64,000 nt of DNA from Flavobacterium daejeonense DSM 17708 (GCF_000425425.1 NZ_KE384374.1:22930-86929); one strand, 5' to 3'. Shown: positions 42,573 through 51,719, counted from the stretch's first letter. Numbers and translations are program-made. The notes: generated from the letters alone by a model not told the origin.

Positions 42573-43316
42573 ATGAAAAAAGTATATTTTGCTTCCGATC
42601 AGCATTTTGGAGCGCCAACAGCCGAATTGAGTTTCCCCAGAGAACAAAAATTTGTGGCCTGGCTTGACGAAGTGAAACAAGATGCTGAGGCAATTTTTCT
42701 TTTGGGTGATTTATTCGATTTTTGGTTTGAATACAAAACGGTTGTGCCTAAAGGTTTTGTGCGTGTTTTAGGTAAATTGGCCGAAATTCGAGACAGCGGA
42801 ATTCCGATTTATTTCTTCGTTGGGAATCACGATTTATGGATGGATGATTATTTTGAACAAGAATTAAATATTCCTGTTTTTCGCGATAATCAGGAGTTTA
42901 CGTTTAACGGAAAGACTTTTTTAATTGGTCACGGAGACGGAAAAGGTCCGGGAGATAAAGGTTACAAACGCATGAAAAAAGTGTTTACGAATCCTTTTTC
43001 GAAATGGCTTTTCAGATGGTTGCATCCGGATATTGGTGTCCGTTTGGCGCAATATCTTTCAGTGAAAAATAAGTTGATTTCCGGAGAATCGGATGTGAAA
43101 TTTCTAGGAGAAGACAAAGAATGGCTGATTTTGTATGCCAAACGAAAATTAGAAACCAGGCATTATAACTATCTGGTTTTTGGTCACCGTCATTTGCCGA
43201 TGATTCATTCTGTGGGTGAAAATGCCGATTATGTTAATCTTGGCGATTGGATTTCGTATTTTACCTATGGTGTTTTTGATGGAGAAAATTTTGTAATTAA
43301 AACTTTCGAAAACTAG
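42573..43316 (+). CDS. lpxH: UDP-2,3-diacylglucosamine diphosphatase
   Basis: A 247-residue calcineurin-type metallophosphatase that makes lipid X in lipid A synthesis. Metal-binding motifs are ASDQHFG (residues 8-14), LLGDLFDFWFE, VGNHDLWMDDYF, LIGHGDGKGPGDKGYK and VFGHRHLP. The membrane-association part PFSKWLFRWLHPDIGVRLAQYLS matches LpxH proteins of this phylum. Its TAG stop overlaps the TAG stop of the convergent gene at the palindrome CTAG (43313-43316). Confidence 0.9.
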   Translation: MKKVYFASDQHFGAPTAELSFPREQKFVAWLDEVKQDAEAIFLLGDLFDFWFEYKTVVPKGFVRVLGKLAEIRDSGIPIYFFVGNHDLWMDDYFEQELNIPVFRDNQEFTFNGKTFLIGHGDGKGPGDKGYKRMKKVFTNPFSKWLFRWLHPDIGVRLAQYLSVKNKLISGESDVKFLGEDKEWLILYAKRKLETRHYNYLVFGHRHLPMIHSVGENADYVNLGDWISYFTYGVFDGENFVIKTFEN

Positions 43317-43669
43317 TTTTTTCCTTCCCCGTATAAATAGATTTCCAAATCAATTTTGAACAAAGTTCCGTAAACCAAATCTTTTATATCTCGTAATTCG
43401 TTCATAGTAACTGATAAATCGAGGGGAAACAAAGGTGTTTTTAATAAAAACTTACAGTTAGAATTTTTCAGTTCACAGGCTGCACAACAACTGTTTTTAG
43501 CAATACTTTCGTCAATTAAATAATTAAAATCCTTAAGTTCGGCGTAGGAAAAAAACAAACCGATTTCCTTAAAGATTAGTTGAATTCGGCCGGGAATAAT
43601 TCCTTCTTCTTTTTCCCAATAAAACGCAATTCCTGTGCTGTTAAGATATATTTGATGTATTTGTTCCAT
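43313..43669 (-). CDS. Hypothetical protein with a CCxxC motif
   Basis: A 118-residue cytosolic-looking protein that I do not recognise. It has no signal peptide or membrane helix. A cluster NSCCAACELKNSNCKF (about residues 59-74) has four cysteines in a spacing that could bind metal. The C-terminal half (DLSVTMNELRDIKDLVYGTLFKIDLEIYL) is mixed alpha/beta. The 3' end overlaps lpxH by 4 bases. Codon use looks like that of its neighbours, and it is likely a conserved gene of the family Flavobacteriaceae rather than an acquired one. Confidence 0.65.
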   Translation of the reverse strand: MEQIHQIYLNSTGIAFYWEKEEGIIPGRIQLIFKEIGLFFSYAELKDFNYLIDESIAKNSCCAACELKNSNCKFLLKTPLFPLDLSVTMNELRDIKDLVYGTLFKIDLEIYLYGEGKN

Positions 43670-43747
43670 GATTTTTTAAGTATGAAACAAATATAATTAT
43701 TATTTAAATTTATTCTAAATAAAAATAATAAAAAAATAAATCCTGAT

Positions 43748-44788
43748 TTAGTTAAGACGTTTTTTAATAATTTCAATCATAGCTTCTAAATCGGTAACAT
43801 TGGTGTCGATGGCAATACTGTTGTTCCCATAAGGCTCATATTTTTCAGGAACTGTTACCGAAAATAATCCCACAACAGGAATTTGCGAAGCGCAGGCAAG
43901 ATGCATAATTCCGCTGTCGGCACCAATGAAAACTTCGGTGTTGGCTATAAAAGCTGCAATTTCTCTAACGTCTTTACTGTAAAAAGAAGGTGCTTTGAAG
44001 TTAATTTGCGAAACATTTTCCACAGGCAAAACTTCCACAATATTGTATTCCGGAAAACAGTGTACTAATTTTTCATAAAAAACATCCCACCATTCCGTGC
44101 AGTAGCATTTGGCAGCAGTAGCAAAAGTAAAAATGGCGATGGTTTTTTTATCATTTGGAACAATCTGATTCAGAATTTTTTTAGCATCCTGAATTTCCTG
44201 TTCGGTGAGTTTGATGTTAATAGTTGGGATTTCTTTTTGCTGATTTGGGAAACCAAGTTGGTTTAAATAATGGCGAAATTCAAAAATTGGATATTTGGCC
44301 ATGTGTTTGTAATCAGGATGATTAGCAACAATTTCCAGGTTGAGTTCGCCAAAAAATTTAAAATCAGCATTTGCCAATTGAGTTGACATACGTCCTGAAG
44401 AAGAACCACCATCGATGTTGATGACTAAATCGTATTTTTTTTGTTTGATTTTAAACCAAATTTTAATGTATTTGAGGAGTTCTTTAAATGGTTTTCTTGG
44501 CAAAACAATAAAGTTTTCAACCGAAGGATAATTTTTAAAAACGACAGAACCTAAGCCTCCTTTTGTAAAAATATCAATTTTACAATCCGGGAAAGTATGG
44601 TTGATTTCCTGAACTAAAGGCGTGATAAGAAGCAAATTACCCAAACGGTGGTTAGGACGGCAGATTAACACGTTTTTAAGTTCTATTTTAGAATCAGGAT
44701 TTTGTCCCAGTTTTGTTGTTCCAATATTCTTTGTTAAGCTGCGCGTAATTTTTCTTCTTACTGCATTAATTTTTGTTTTGAAGCTCAT
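43748..44788 (-). CDS. Glycosyltransferase family 9 (heptosyltransferase-like)
   Basis: A 346-residue GT-B fold enzyme of family 9. The N-terminal part has VLICRPNHRLGNLLLITPLVQEI (about residues 39-61), and the C-terminal nucleotide-sugar-binding part has EVFIGADSGIMHLACASQIPVVGLFSVTVPEKYEPYG, both typical of ADP-heptose:LPS heptosyltransferases. It probably adds a sugar to LPS core or another surface glycan at the inner membrane; the real donor and acceptor are unknown. It is monocistronic with a 121-base gap to the MFS gene. Confidence 0.9.
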   Translation of the reverse strand: MSFKTKINAVRRKITRSLTKNIGTTKLGQNPDSKIELKNVLICRPNHRLGNLLLITPLVQEINHTFPDCKIDIFTKGGLGSVVFKNYPSVENFIVLPRKPFKELLKYIKIWFKIKQKKYDLVINIDGGSSSGRMSTQLANADFKFFGELNLEIVANHPDYKHMAKYPIFEFRHYLNQLGFPNQQKEIPTINIKLTEQEIQDAKKILNQIVPNDKKTIAIFTFATAAKCYCTEWWDVFYEKLVHCFPEYNIVEVLPVENVSQINFKAPSFYSKDVREIAAFIANTEVFIGADSGIMHLACASQIPVVGLFSVTVPEKYEPYGNNSIAIDTNVTDLEAMIEIIKKRLN

Positions 44789-44909
44789 GTTTTTCGTTTA
44801 AAAAGCTATTAAAGTAGTTTAAACGAAAAACACTTAGATTAAATTATTGTTAAGAATGTATTTTTTTAACAATAATTAGTCTTTTTTAGGAAATTTCTAT
44901 TGCTATTTT

Positions 44910-46193
44910 TTAATTTTTCTTCTCGTGTTCTTCAATATCTTTTGTTAAATCCAGTTTTCTAAAAGAAGGCGAAATAATTCCTGTGGTTAAAACCACTAAA
45001 AGCGTCATACTTCCTCCAAAAACTACTGCGGTAACAGTTCCCATTAATCGGGCGGTCAAGCCGCTTTCAAAAGCGCCTAACTCATTGGAAGAACCTACGA
45101 ACATAGAATTTACCGAAGAAACTCTTCCGCGCATATTATCCGGAGTTTTGATTTGCAAAATAGTTTGACGAATGACCACGGAAATTCCGTCAAAAACACC
45201 ACTAAAGAATAAGGCTAAAAGGGAAACCCAAAACAAGGTAGAAAGTCCAAAAATAATGATACAAACACCAAATCCAAAAATGGCGGTCAGCAATTTCATT
45301 CCTGCATTTTTACTTAAAGGGACATAAGCAGTAACAAGCATGGTTAAAAAAGCGCCCACTGCCGGAGCGGCTCTCAGGAAACCAAATCCTTCCGGACCTA
45401 CTTTAAGAATATCCTGAGCAAAAATAGGTAATAAAGCAACAGCTCCGCCAAAAAGAACGGCAACCATATCGAGGGTAATCGCTCCTAAAACCGTTTTATT
45501 GTTAAAGACAAATTTGATTCCTTCGGCTAAACTTTGCATTACCGGTTCGCCAATTTTAGGATTTAAAATTGGTTTTTCACTAATTTGGGATAAAGCCAAT
45601 AATGCCATCACCGAACAGGCAAAAACCAAACATAAAGACCAATGCACTCCCATAAGTGTAATTGAAAAACCGGCTACGGCGGGTCCTACTACTGAACCAA
45701 TTTGCCAAACCGTACTGCTCCAGGTTGCGGCATTCGGATATACTTTTTTAGGAACAATTAAGGAAAGAAGGGAAAAAATAGTAGGACCTAAAAAAGCTCT
45801 GACTAATCCACCTAAAAATACCAGAAAATAGATGAGGTATAATATAATTTGATTCGAAATTCCTCCTACAACAGCCGGCCAGGTTAAAAGAAACAGTCCA
45901 AAACTGATTATTGAGAAAGCAAAAATACATTTCATCAGCAAGCCTTTTTTCTCTTTTTGATCTACAATATGTCCGGCAAATAAGGCTAGTGAAACCGCAG
46001 GAATTACTTCCATTAATCCGATGATTCCCAGTGAAAGCGCATCTTTAGTAATGCTGTACACTTCCCATTCAATGACGATAAACTGCATGGACCAGGCAAA
46101 AACCATCGCAAAACGAAGGAATAAAAAGGTGTTGAATTCTTTGTAACGCAAGGCTGCGTAAGGGTCTTTTTTATCTATTTTTTTTGAAGTCAT
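44910..46193 (-). CDS. MFS transporter (EntS-like exporter type)
   Basis: A 427-residue transporter with about 12 hydrophobic helices and no signal peptide. The N-terminal region YAALRYKEFNTFLFLRFAMVFAWSMQFIVIEWEVY and the loop FAGHIVDQKEKKGLLMK match the MFS_3/EntS-like group, which often exports small molecules. The substrate is unknown. Its ATG shares one base with the recJ stop (TAATG), so the two are translationally coupled although they have no obvious functional link. Confidence 0.9.
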   Translation of the reverse strand: MTSKKIDKKDPYAALRYKEFNTFLFLRFAMVFAWSMQFIVIEWEVYSITKDALSLGIIGLMEVIPAVSLALFAGHIVDQKEKKGLLMKCIFAFSIISFGLFLLTWPAVVGGISNQIILYLIYFLVFLGGLVRAFLGPTIFSLLSLIVPKKVYPNAATWSSTVWQIGSVVGPAVAGFSITLMGVHWSLCLVFACSVMALLALSQISEKPILNPKIGEPVMQSLAEGIKFVFNNKTVLGAITLDMVAVLFGGAVALLPIFAQDILKVGPEGFGFLRAAPAVGAFLTMLVTAYVPLSKNAGMKLLTAIFGFGVCIIIFGLSTLFWVSLLALFFSGVFDGISVVIRQTILQIKTPDNMRGRVSSVNSMFVGSSNELGAFESGLTARLMGTVTAVVFGGSMTLLVVLTTGIISPSFRKLDLTKDIEEHEKKN

Positions 46194-47881
46194 TATTGAA
46201 TACTTTTTAATCGTAATTGAATGGAAGTTTTACCGTTCCATTCGTTTTCATCAATGCAATAAGCTGCCTGAAATGGTTTTTGATTGGTGGTCAAATCAAT
46301 TTTATTTCCTAAACCAAAACCAATAGCTGCAATTCCTTCGGATTGATTTTGTTTCACGAAAAGTTTTAAATGTTCCTCTTCAGCTCCGAGTTTTTTGGCA
46401 TAACCGGTATCAATAACATTTTTTGTCACAAAAACAGGTGTCATATTCATAGGGCCAAAAGGTTCGAATTGTTTTAAAATACGGCAAAGTTTAGGTGTGA
46501 TATCCGAAAAATTAATTTCGGCATCAACCTCCACTTCTGGAATGAGCTGCTCCGGATGAATGGTTTTTTGAACCTGTAATTCAAAAGCTTCTTTAAAAGC
46601 AGCATAGTTTTCTTCTTTTAAAGTCATTCCGGCAGCATACATGTGTCCGCCAAATTGCTCCAAATGTTCCGAACAGGCTTCCAGTGCATTATAAACATCA
46701 AATCCTTTAACCGAACGGGCAGAAGCCGCATATTTATCACCACTTTTGGTAAAAACCAGCGTCGGGCGATAATAGGTTTCAATTAATCGGGAAGCTACAA
46801 TCCCGATAACACCTTTGTGCCAGTCTTCCTGATAAACAACTGTAGTGTATCTATTTTGCTCCTGATTTTTTTCAATTTGTTCGAAAGCTTCTTTAGTGAT
46901 TTGTTTGTCTAAATCTTTACGGGCGGCATTGTATTGTTCGATTTCAGAAGCAAACTGTTGCGCTTGTTCGAAGTTAAATTCACTGAGTAATTTCACTGCC
47001 TGATTTCCGTGTTTGATGCGTCCGGCGGCATTAATTCGCGGAGCAATGATAAAAACCACATCGGTAATGTCTAATTTTTGCTTTTTGATTTGGTGTACCA
47101 AAGCTTTAATTCCCGGTCTGGGATTGTTGTTGATGACCTGCAAACCAAAATACGCCAATACCCGGTTTTCTCCGGTTATCGGGACAATATCGGCGGCAAT
47201 GGCGGTAGCAACCAAATCGAGATAAGGCACTAAATCTTCGATCGTCTGATTTCTGTTTGCACCTATCGCCTGAATGAGTTTAAAACCAATTCCGCAGCCG
47301 CACAATTCATCATAAGGATAATTACAATCGATTCTTTTAGGATCAAGAACTGCAGCTGCTTCTGGCAAAGAATCTCCCGGGCGGTGGTGGTCGCAAATAA
47401 TAAAATCAATGTTTCGTTCTTTGGCGTAGGCCACATGATCAATCGATTTGATACCGCAATCCAGCGCAATGATTAATGAAAATTCGTTATCATCAGCAAA
47501 GTCAATCCCTTTGAAAGAAACGCCATAACCTTCGGTATAGCGATCCGGAATGTAAGTGGCTACATTGGGATAAAAACTGCTTAAATAAGAAGCAACCAAA
47601 GAAACTGCAGTAGTTCCGTCAACATCATAATCGCCAAAAATAAGAATGCGTTCGTCGTTTTCGATAGCTTTTTCAATTCGGGCAATGGCTTTGTCCATGT
47701 CTTTCATCAGATAAGGATCATGCAAATGCTCTAAAGAAGGGCGAAAAAAGTTTTTGGCCTGTTCGAAAGTTTCAATGCCGCGCTGCACTAATAATTGGGC
47801 TACAAATTCTTCTACATTTAAGACCTGCGCCAAGTGTTTGATTTTGTCTTCCGAAGGTTTGGGTTTCAGTGTCCAGCGCAT
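46193..47881 (-). CDS. recJ: Single-stranded-DNA-specific exonuclease RecJ
   Basis: A 562-residue 5'-3' ssDNA exonuclease used in recombination and repair. DHH-family motifs are ILIFGDYDVDGTTAVSL, LIIALDCGIKS, FIICDHHRPGD and DLVATAIAADIVP. The DHHA1 part has FGGHMYAAGMTL, and an OB-fold C-terminus ends in KTSIQLRLKSIQ. It is complete and of family length. It leads a two-gene unit with the MFS gene. Confidence 0.95.
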   Translation of the reverse strand: MRWTLKPKPSEDKIKHLAQVLNVEEFVAQLLVQRGIETFEQAKNFFRPSLEHLHDPYLMKDMDKAIARIEKAIENDERILIFGDYDVDGTTAVSLVASYLSSFYPNVATYIPDRYTEGYGVSFKGIDFADDNEFSLIIALDCGIKSIDHVAYAKERNIDFIICDHHRPGDSLPEAAAVLDPKRIDCNYPYDELCGCGIGFKLIQAIGANRNQTIEDLVPYLDLVATAIAADIVPITGENRVLAYFGLQVINNNPRPGIKALVHQIKKQKLDITDVVFIIAPRINAAGRIKHGNQAVKLLSEFNFEQAQQFASEIEQYNAARKDLDKQITKEAFEQIEKNQEQNRYTTVVYQEDWHKGVIGIVASRLIETYYRPTLVFTKSGDKYAASARSVKGFDVYNALEACSEHLEQFGGHMYAAGMTLKEENYAAFKEAFELQVQKTIHPEQLIPEVEVDAEINFSDITPKLCRILKQFEPFGPMNMTPVFVTKNVIDTGYAKKLGAEEEHLKLFVKQNQSEGIAAIGFGLGNKIDLTTNQKPFQAAYCIDENEWNGKTSIQLRLKSIQ

Positions 47882-47935
47882 TTTTTTCGATTTTTGAATG
47901 TTGATTAACGATTTTTGATTTTAGATCTGAAATCA

Positions 47936-47955
47936 GTCCCGATAGTTATCGGGAC
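47936..47955. repeat. Dispersed palindrome GTCCCGATA-GT-TATCGGGAC
   Basis: A near-perfect 20-bp palindrome in the gap between recJ and the hopJ-like gene. A second copy lies inside the tRNA-Ala relic (40971-40988), and a half copy, GCTATCGGGGC, is near 54844. It is flanked by weaker inverted words (GTTGATTAACG and CGTTAACCTTC). Confidence 0.65.
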
Positions 47956-47978
47956 GTTAACCTTCAATCTTAAATAAT

Positions 47979-48323
47979 TTATTTCAATTCTAAAGCAGTT
48001 CCTTCAAACTGAATGCCGCTCCAACCGTGAACCATAAAGTTTCGGATGTTTTGGTGATTGGTTCCTTCGGGCTCACCTAAAACTTCGTCACGATAAAAAG
48101 AGCCAAAACAGGCTAAGGTTTCGTCCTGAGATAAGTTTTGTAATTGGGCAAAAGCAAATAATTTGCAGGAACCTGAGTTGGTCCCGGCCGCGTTATGTGT
48201 ATTTCCATTTTGAAAAGCGGTTGGAGTAAAATCGTAATTCGCTTCGATTACTTCAATGGTTTCCGGAAAAGTAATGGCTTCAGGTGTTTGTTTTAATTTT
48301 TCTAAGAAAGTTTGGATATTCAT
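47979..48323 (-). CDS. HopJ type III effector-family protein
   Basis: A 114-residue protein matching the HopJ family: FPETIEVIEANYDFTPTAFQNG, NAAGTNSGSCKLFAFAQLQNLS, ACFGSFYRDEV and the C-terminal HQNIRNFMVHGWSGIQFEG. Despite the name, the family is widespread in non-pathogens and its role is unknown. No secretion signal is evident, and there is no type III system here. Confidence 0.9.
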   Translation of the reverse strand: MNIQTFLEKLKQTPEAITFPETIEVIEANYDFTPTAFQNGNTHNAAGTNSGSCKLFAFAQLQNLSQDETLACFGSFYRDEVLGEPEGTNHQNIRNFMVHGWSGIQFEGTALELK

Positions 48324-48342
48324 GGGTTGTATTTAATTTTTT

Positions 48343-48481
48343 GCCACAGATTAGAAAGATTTTAAGGATTTTGTACTTTGTTAATCTTTGTAATAGGTGA
48401 CTTAATTTTAGTCTTTGAAATTTTATTTACTGCCAGAAATTGAAAATTTTTTAATCTGTGTTAATCCTTTAAATCTGTGGC
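48343..48481. repeat. Inverted-repeat element GCCACAGATT ... AATCTGTGGC
   Basis: Perfect 10-bp inverted ends (48343-48352 and 48472-48481) enclose 119 bases, with inner words AAGGATT and TTAATCCTTT also inverted. One arm is repeated at 8497-8514. The unit occupies almost all of the hopJ-rsmI gap. Confidence 0.6.
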
Positions 48482-48488
48482 TTGATTT

Positions 48489-49205
48489 CTATTCTTCGTC
48501 TTTTTGAAATTTATTTTTCTTTGCTTCTTTTACAATCGTTTTTCCGGCAACGATAACTACAATTTCGCCTCTTGGAGCTGTGTTTTCAAAGTGCGCCAAA
48601 ATTTCTTTGACTGTTCCTCTTCGGTTTTCTTCGTGCATTTTAGAAAGCTCCCGCGAAACGCATATTTGTCGGTCTTCGCCAAAATAAGTCGCAAATTCGC
48701 TCAGTGTTTTTACTAATTTATGTGGCGAAACATACAAAATCATCGTTCTGACTTCTTCTGCCAATTCTAAATATCGGGTTTGACGTCCTTTTTTTTCAGG
48801 TAAAAAACCTTCGAAAACAAATTTGTCATTTGGTAAACCACTATTTACTAGTGCAGGAACAAAGGCAGTTGCTCCCGGGAGGCATTCCACTGTAATTCTG
48901 TTTTCAACACAGGCACGGGTGAGTAAAAAACCGGGATCGGAAATCGCTGGAGTTCCCGCATCCGAAATCAGTGCAATGTTTTCACCTGCTTTCAGTCGGG
49001 CAATCACATTTTCGGTGGTTTTGTGCTCGTTGTGCATGTGGTGACTGTGCATGTGCGTGCTTATCTCAAAATGTTTCAGGAGTTTTCCGCTGGTACGCGT
49101 GTCCTCGGCCAGAATCAAATCGACTTCTTTTAGAATCCGGATGGCTCTAAAAGTCATGTCTTCGAGGTTGCCTATGGGTGTGGGAACGATGTATAATTTA
49201 GACAT
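48489..49205 (-). CDS. rsmI: 16S rRNA (cytidine(1402)-2'-O)-methyltransferase
   Basis: A 238-residue SAM-dependent enzyme that 2'-O-methylates C1402 of 16S rRNA. The tetrapyrrole-methylase fold motifs are LYIVPTPIGNLEDMTFRAIRIL, LILAEDTRTSGKLLKHF, IALISDAGTPAISDPGFLL and VECLPGATAFVPALVNSGLP. It is shorter than E. coli RsmI at the C-terminus, which is usual in this phylum. It lies 23 bases after the acidic-protein gene and may share its transcript. Confidence 0.94.
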   Translation of the reverse strand: MSKLYIVPTPIGNLEDMTFRAIRILKEVDLILAEDTRTSGKLLKHFEISTHMHSHHMHNEHKTTENVIARLKAGENIALISDAGTPAISDPGFLLTRACVENRITVECLPGATAFVPALVNSGLPNDKFVFEGFLPEKKGRQTRYLELAEEVRTMILYVSPHKLVKTLSEFATYFGEDRQICVSRELSKMHEENRRGTVKEILAHFENTAPRGEIVVIVAGKTIVKEAKKNKFQKDEE

Positions 49206-49228
49206 AAATTAGTTCTTCTTCAGTTGTT

Positions 49229-50257
49229 TTAAAGGAATTTTTTTTCGATAATTTCCATAAAACGTTCTTCATATTCTTCTTTTCCTTCCCAGTTGTTGTA
49301 ATCGGGTTTAACCATGTCGTCTATGAAACTTTTGGTTTCATAAAAATTATCAAAAGTAATTATTTGATTCATTACACGAATGTAATCTTCGTTGCTGTTG
49401 CCAAAAAGATGTTTAACAAAAGCCAGACGGTCGTTCAGGTCAATTTCAATTCCTTTCGAAAATTTATCGTTTAGCGAAAGAGATTTAGGATTTGCTTTTT
49501 CAGAAGTTTCCACGGCTTTTTCTACAGGAGTTTCTATGGCTTCCGGAGCTTCAAAAACAATATTATTAGTTGTGGCAGGAGTCGGAATTTCATCTACTTT
49601 AACAAATTCAGGCTCGTTGTAATCCAAACCTAATAAGTCTTCAAACGAAATTTGTAAAGGTTCCGATTTTTTAAGTTCTTCAGCTTCCGGCTCAGATGCT
49701 AATTCGAAAGCTGCTTTGAAAGCCGGAATTTCCACTTTTTCATTATCAGTTTCTTCCTCTTCCTCTTCTTCAATTTCGATTTCCGGTTCCTGTTCGTGGA
49801 ATTCAGTTTCGTTTTCTTCTAAGATTTCTTCTTCGTCAGAAACTAAGTCTTCTTCCTCTTCTTCTGTTTCTTCAGCAACAATAGTTTCTACCTCAATTGT
49901 ATTATTTTCAGAAATGGCAACAGCTTCTTTTTCTTCTTCAACTATTTCTGTTGTTGCTGCAACAGTTTCTTCGGTTTTAGTTTCCGGATAAATAGTGCTT
50001 TCAGTCATTTCAATAACTGTTTCAACCGGTAAAGCAGCTTCTTTGTCATAGAAACCTTCTACTTCCTTTTCAATCTCGCTATAGCTGCCAATGGTAGGTT
50101 TGGTATCCGCGTAATTTTCTTCTATAAATTTTAAAACAGACAGTTTTTCGTATAGTTTTTGGGTTTCCAAATACAATTGATTCACGTCAGATTTATCTTT
50201 AAGCTGTAAAATTCTGTGTGCGATGCTAATTAAATCGGCTTCTAATCTTTTTTTCAT
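49229..50257 (-). CDS. Acidic protein with long disordered Glu-rich middle
   Basis: A 342-residue protein with no signal peptide. An N-terminal helical part (about 1-60, LISIAHRILQLKDKSDVNQLYLETQKLYEKL) and a C-terminal folded part (about 262-342, LNDRLAFVKHLFGNSNEDYIRVMNQIITFDNFYETKSFIDDM) flank about 200 residues of Glu/Thr/Val-rich low-complexity sequence. The two ends look conserved and the middle looks like a disordered linker. I do not recognise a named function. It precedes rsmI on the same strand. Confidence 0.75.
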   Translation of the reverse strand: MKKRLEADLISIAHRILQLKDKSDVNQLYLETQKLYEKLSVLKFIEENYADTKPTIGSYSEIEKEVEGFYDKEAALPVETVIEMTESTIYPETKTEETVAATTEIVEEEKEAVAISENNTIEVETIVAEETEEEEEDLVSDEEEILEENETEFHEQEPEIEIEEEEEEETDNEKVEIPAFKAAFELASEPEAEELKKSEPLQISFEDLLGLDYNEPEFVKVDEIPTPATTNNIVFEAPEAIETPVEKAVETSEKANPKSLSLNDKFSKGIEIDLNDRLAFVKHLFGNSNEDYIRVMNQIITFDNFYETKSFIDDMVKPDYNNWEGKEEYEERFMEIIEKKFL

Positions 50258-50421
50258 ATCTGTAATTTATTTTTAGAGGTCAAATGATGTTCTCACCGTT
50301 TGTTTAGACCGGCAATTTTACAATGGTTTAGTTTTGGCGAATGTTTTTTATTATTTAGTGAAAGAATTAGGAACTGCTTTTAATTAAGTGTTCTAAAACC
50401 TTCAAATTGCTAAAAATTTTC

Positions 50422-50429
50422 TACTTTTG
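50422..50429 (+). promoter_or_regulatory. Putative -7 element upstream of tdk
   Basis: TACTTTTG matches TAnnTTTG, about 90 bases before tdk. A TTC rather than TTG occurs at the -33 distance, so support is limited. Confidence 0.35.
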
Positions 50430-50518
50430 AGAAAGTGTAAAAGTATAAAATCTTAAGTCGATTTTAAGTTTACAAAGTAATAAAAACTATTCATTTTTTA
50501 AGTTAGAAAAAATATAAA

Positions 50519-51109
50519 ATGTTTCTCGAAAATACAGTAAATCATAAAGAGCAATTTGGTTGGATTGAAGTTATTTGCGGTTCCATGTTTTCGGGAAAAA
50601 CAGAAGAGCTGATTCGCAGGTTGAAAAGAGCACAATTTGCCAGACAAAAAGTAGAAATTTTCAAACCTGAAGTTGATACCCGTTACCATCAGGATATGGT
50701 AGTTTCGCACGATGCGAATGAAATTCGTTCCACGCCGGTGCCTGCGGCGGCTAATATCGCCATTTTAGCGCAGGGTTGTGATGTGGTAGGAATTGACGAA
50801 GCGCAATTTTTTGATGATGAAATTGTAAGGGTTTGTAATGATTTGGCTAATCAGGGTGTTCGTGTGATTGTTGCGGGACTGGATATGGATTTTAAAGGAA
50901 ATCCTTTTGGCCCCATGCCGGCATTGATGGCAACGGCCGAATATGTAACGAAAGTTCATGCGGTATGTACCCGAACCGGAAATCTGGCGAATTACAGTTT
51001 TAGAAAAACAGCCAATGATAAATTGGTTTTATTAGGTGAAACCGAAGAATATGAACCGCTAAGTCGCGCGGCTTATTTTGAAGCCATGCAAAAAAGTCAG
51101 GAAGAATAA
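50519..51109 (+). CDS. tdk: Thymidine kinase
   Basis: A 196-residue type II thymidine kinase that phosphorylates thymidine for salvage. It has a P-loop GSMFSGKTEEL (about residues 22-32), the DEAQFF Walker B-like motif and the C-terminal lasso region with TRTGNLANYSFRK and EYEPLSRAAYF. The usual structural zinc cysteines of the lasso are reduced to one (VCTRTGN), a variant I believe is common in this lineage. It is divergent from the acidic-protein gene. Confidence 0.95.
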   Translation: MFLENTVNHKEQFGWIEVICGSMFSGKTEELIRRLKRAQFARQKVEIFKPEVDTRYHQDMVVSHDANEIRSTPVPAAANIAILAQGCDVVGIDEAQFFDDEIVRVCNDLANQGVRVIVAGLDMDFKGNPFGPMPALMATAEYVTKVHAVCTRTGNLANYSFRKTANDKLVLLGETEEYEPLSRAAYFEAMQKSQEE

Positions 51110-51175
51110 GGCTAGAGTTAAAATTCTGTAATATATTAATAAAATCATGTAAGGAATTCAGGCGGTCTTTTAGAG

Positions 51176-51183
51176 TATCTTTG
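51176..51183 (+). promoter_or_regulatory. -7 element of glycine-zipper lipoprotein promoter
   Basis: TATCTTTG is an exact TAnnTTTG match, 29 bases before the start codon, with TTC at 51157-51159 (16-base spacer) in the -33 position. Confidence 0.55.
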
Positions 51184-51212
51184 TAGAGTAATAATTTTAA
51201 ACACGATAAGTC

Positions 51213-51638
51213 ATGAAATATATTGTTTATGTAATTTTAGCTTCTTTGATGATTGTTTCCTGTAAAAAAGCCGAAAAAGCAGGAATGATGGATGATAGTC
51301 AGGCCAGTATCGACTCGATGAAACAGGCGAGTATTGATTCGATGAAAATGGAAATGGTTAAGCAAAAAGCCATCGATTCGATGAAAATAGAAATGGCAAA
51401 ACAGGAAGCTGCTAAGGGAAAAGAGGTAACGGTGATTAATAATACCACACCTCAGACTACAACTGAGAAAAAGAAATGGAGTAGTACGGCTAAAGGTGCA
51501 GTAATTGGTGCCGGAGTAGGAGCTGCTACAGGTGCTATTATCAGTAAGAAGAAAGGAGAAGGTGCTATTATTGGTGGTCTGGCCGGAGCGGGTGTTGGCG
51601 CCGGAACCGGAGCAATCATTGATAGTAAGAAAGAATAA
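51213..51638 (+). CDS. Glycine-zipper lipoprotein
   Basis: A 141-residue lipoprotein (Cys17 in LMIVSCKKAEK). A tandem helical repeat follows (IDSMKQAS, IDSMKMEMVKQK and IDSMKIEMAKQE, about 33-68), then a Thr-rich linker and a glycine-zipper segment with small-residue periodicity (AVIGAGVGAATGAIISKKKGEGAI, then GGLAGAGVGAGTGAI). Proteins like this sit in the outer membrane or periplasm; the function is unknown, perhaps envelope-stress related. It has its own promoter and terminator. Confidence 0.82.
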   Translation: MKYIVYVILASLMIVSCKKAEKAGMMDDSQASIDSMKQASIDSMKMEMVKQKAIDSMKIEMAKQEAAKGKEVTVINNTTPQTTTEKKKWSSTAKGAVIGAGVGAATGAIISKKKGEGAIIGGLAGAGVGAGTGAIIDSKKE

Positions 51639-51664
51639 AAATGGTTGGTTTGTTTTATAAAAAG

Positions 51665-51698
51665 AAAGGCTGTTTCAAATAACGAAACAGCCTTTTTT
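51665..51698. terminator. Bidirectional terminator before rpoN end
   Basis: A perfect 12-bp stem, AAAGGCTGTTTC (51665-51676) with GAAACAGCCTTT (51684-51695), and a T-run, between the convergent lipoprotein and rpoN genes. Confidence 0.9.
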
Positions 51699-51719
51699 GT
51701 TTTGTAAAAAGGGAAGGTT

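Noticed and set aside
49392..49991. Serine-rich open frames opposite the acidic protein
   Set aside because: These are mirror frames of Glu/Asp codons in the gene at 49229-50257 and have no independent support.
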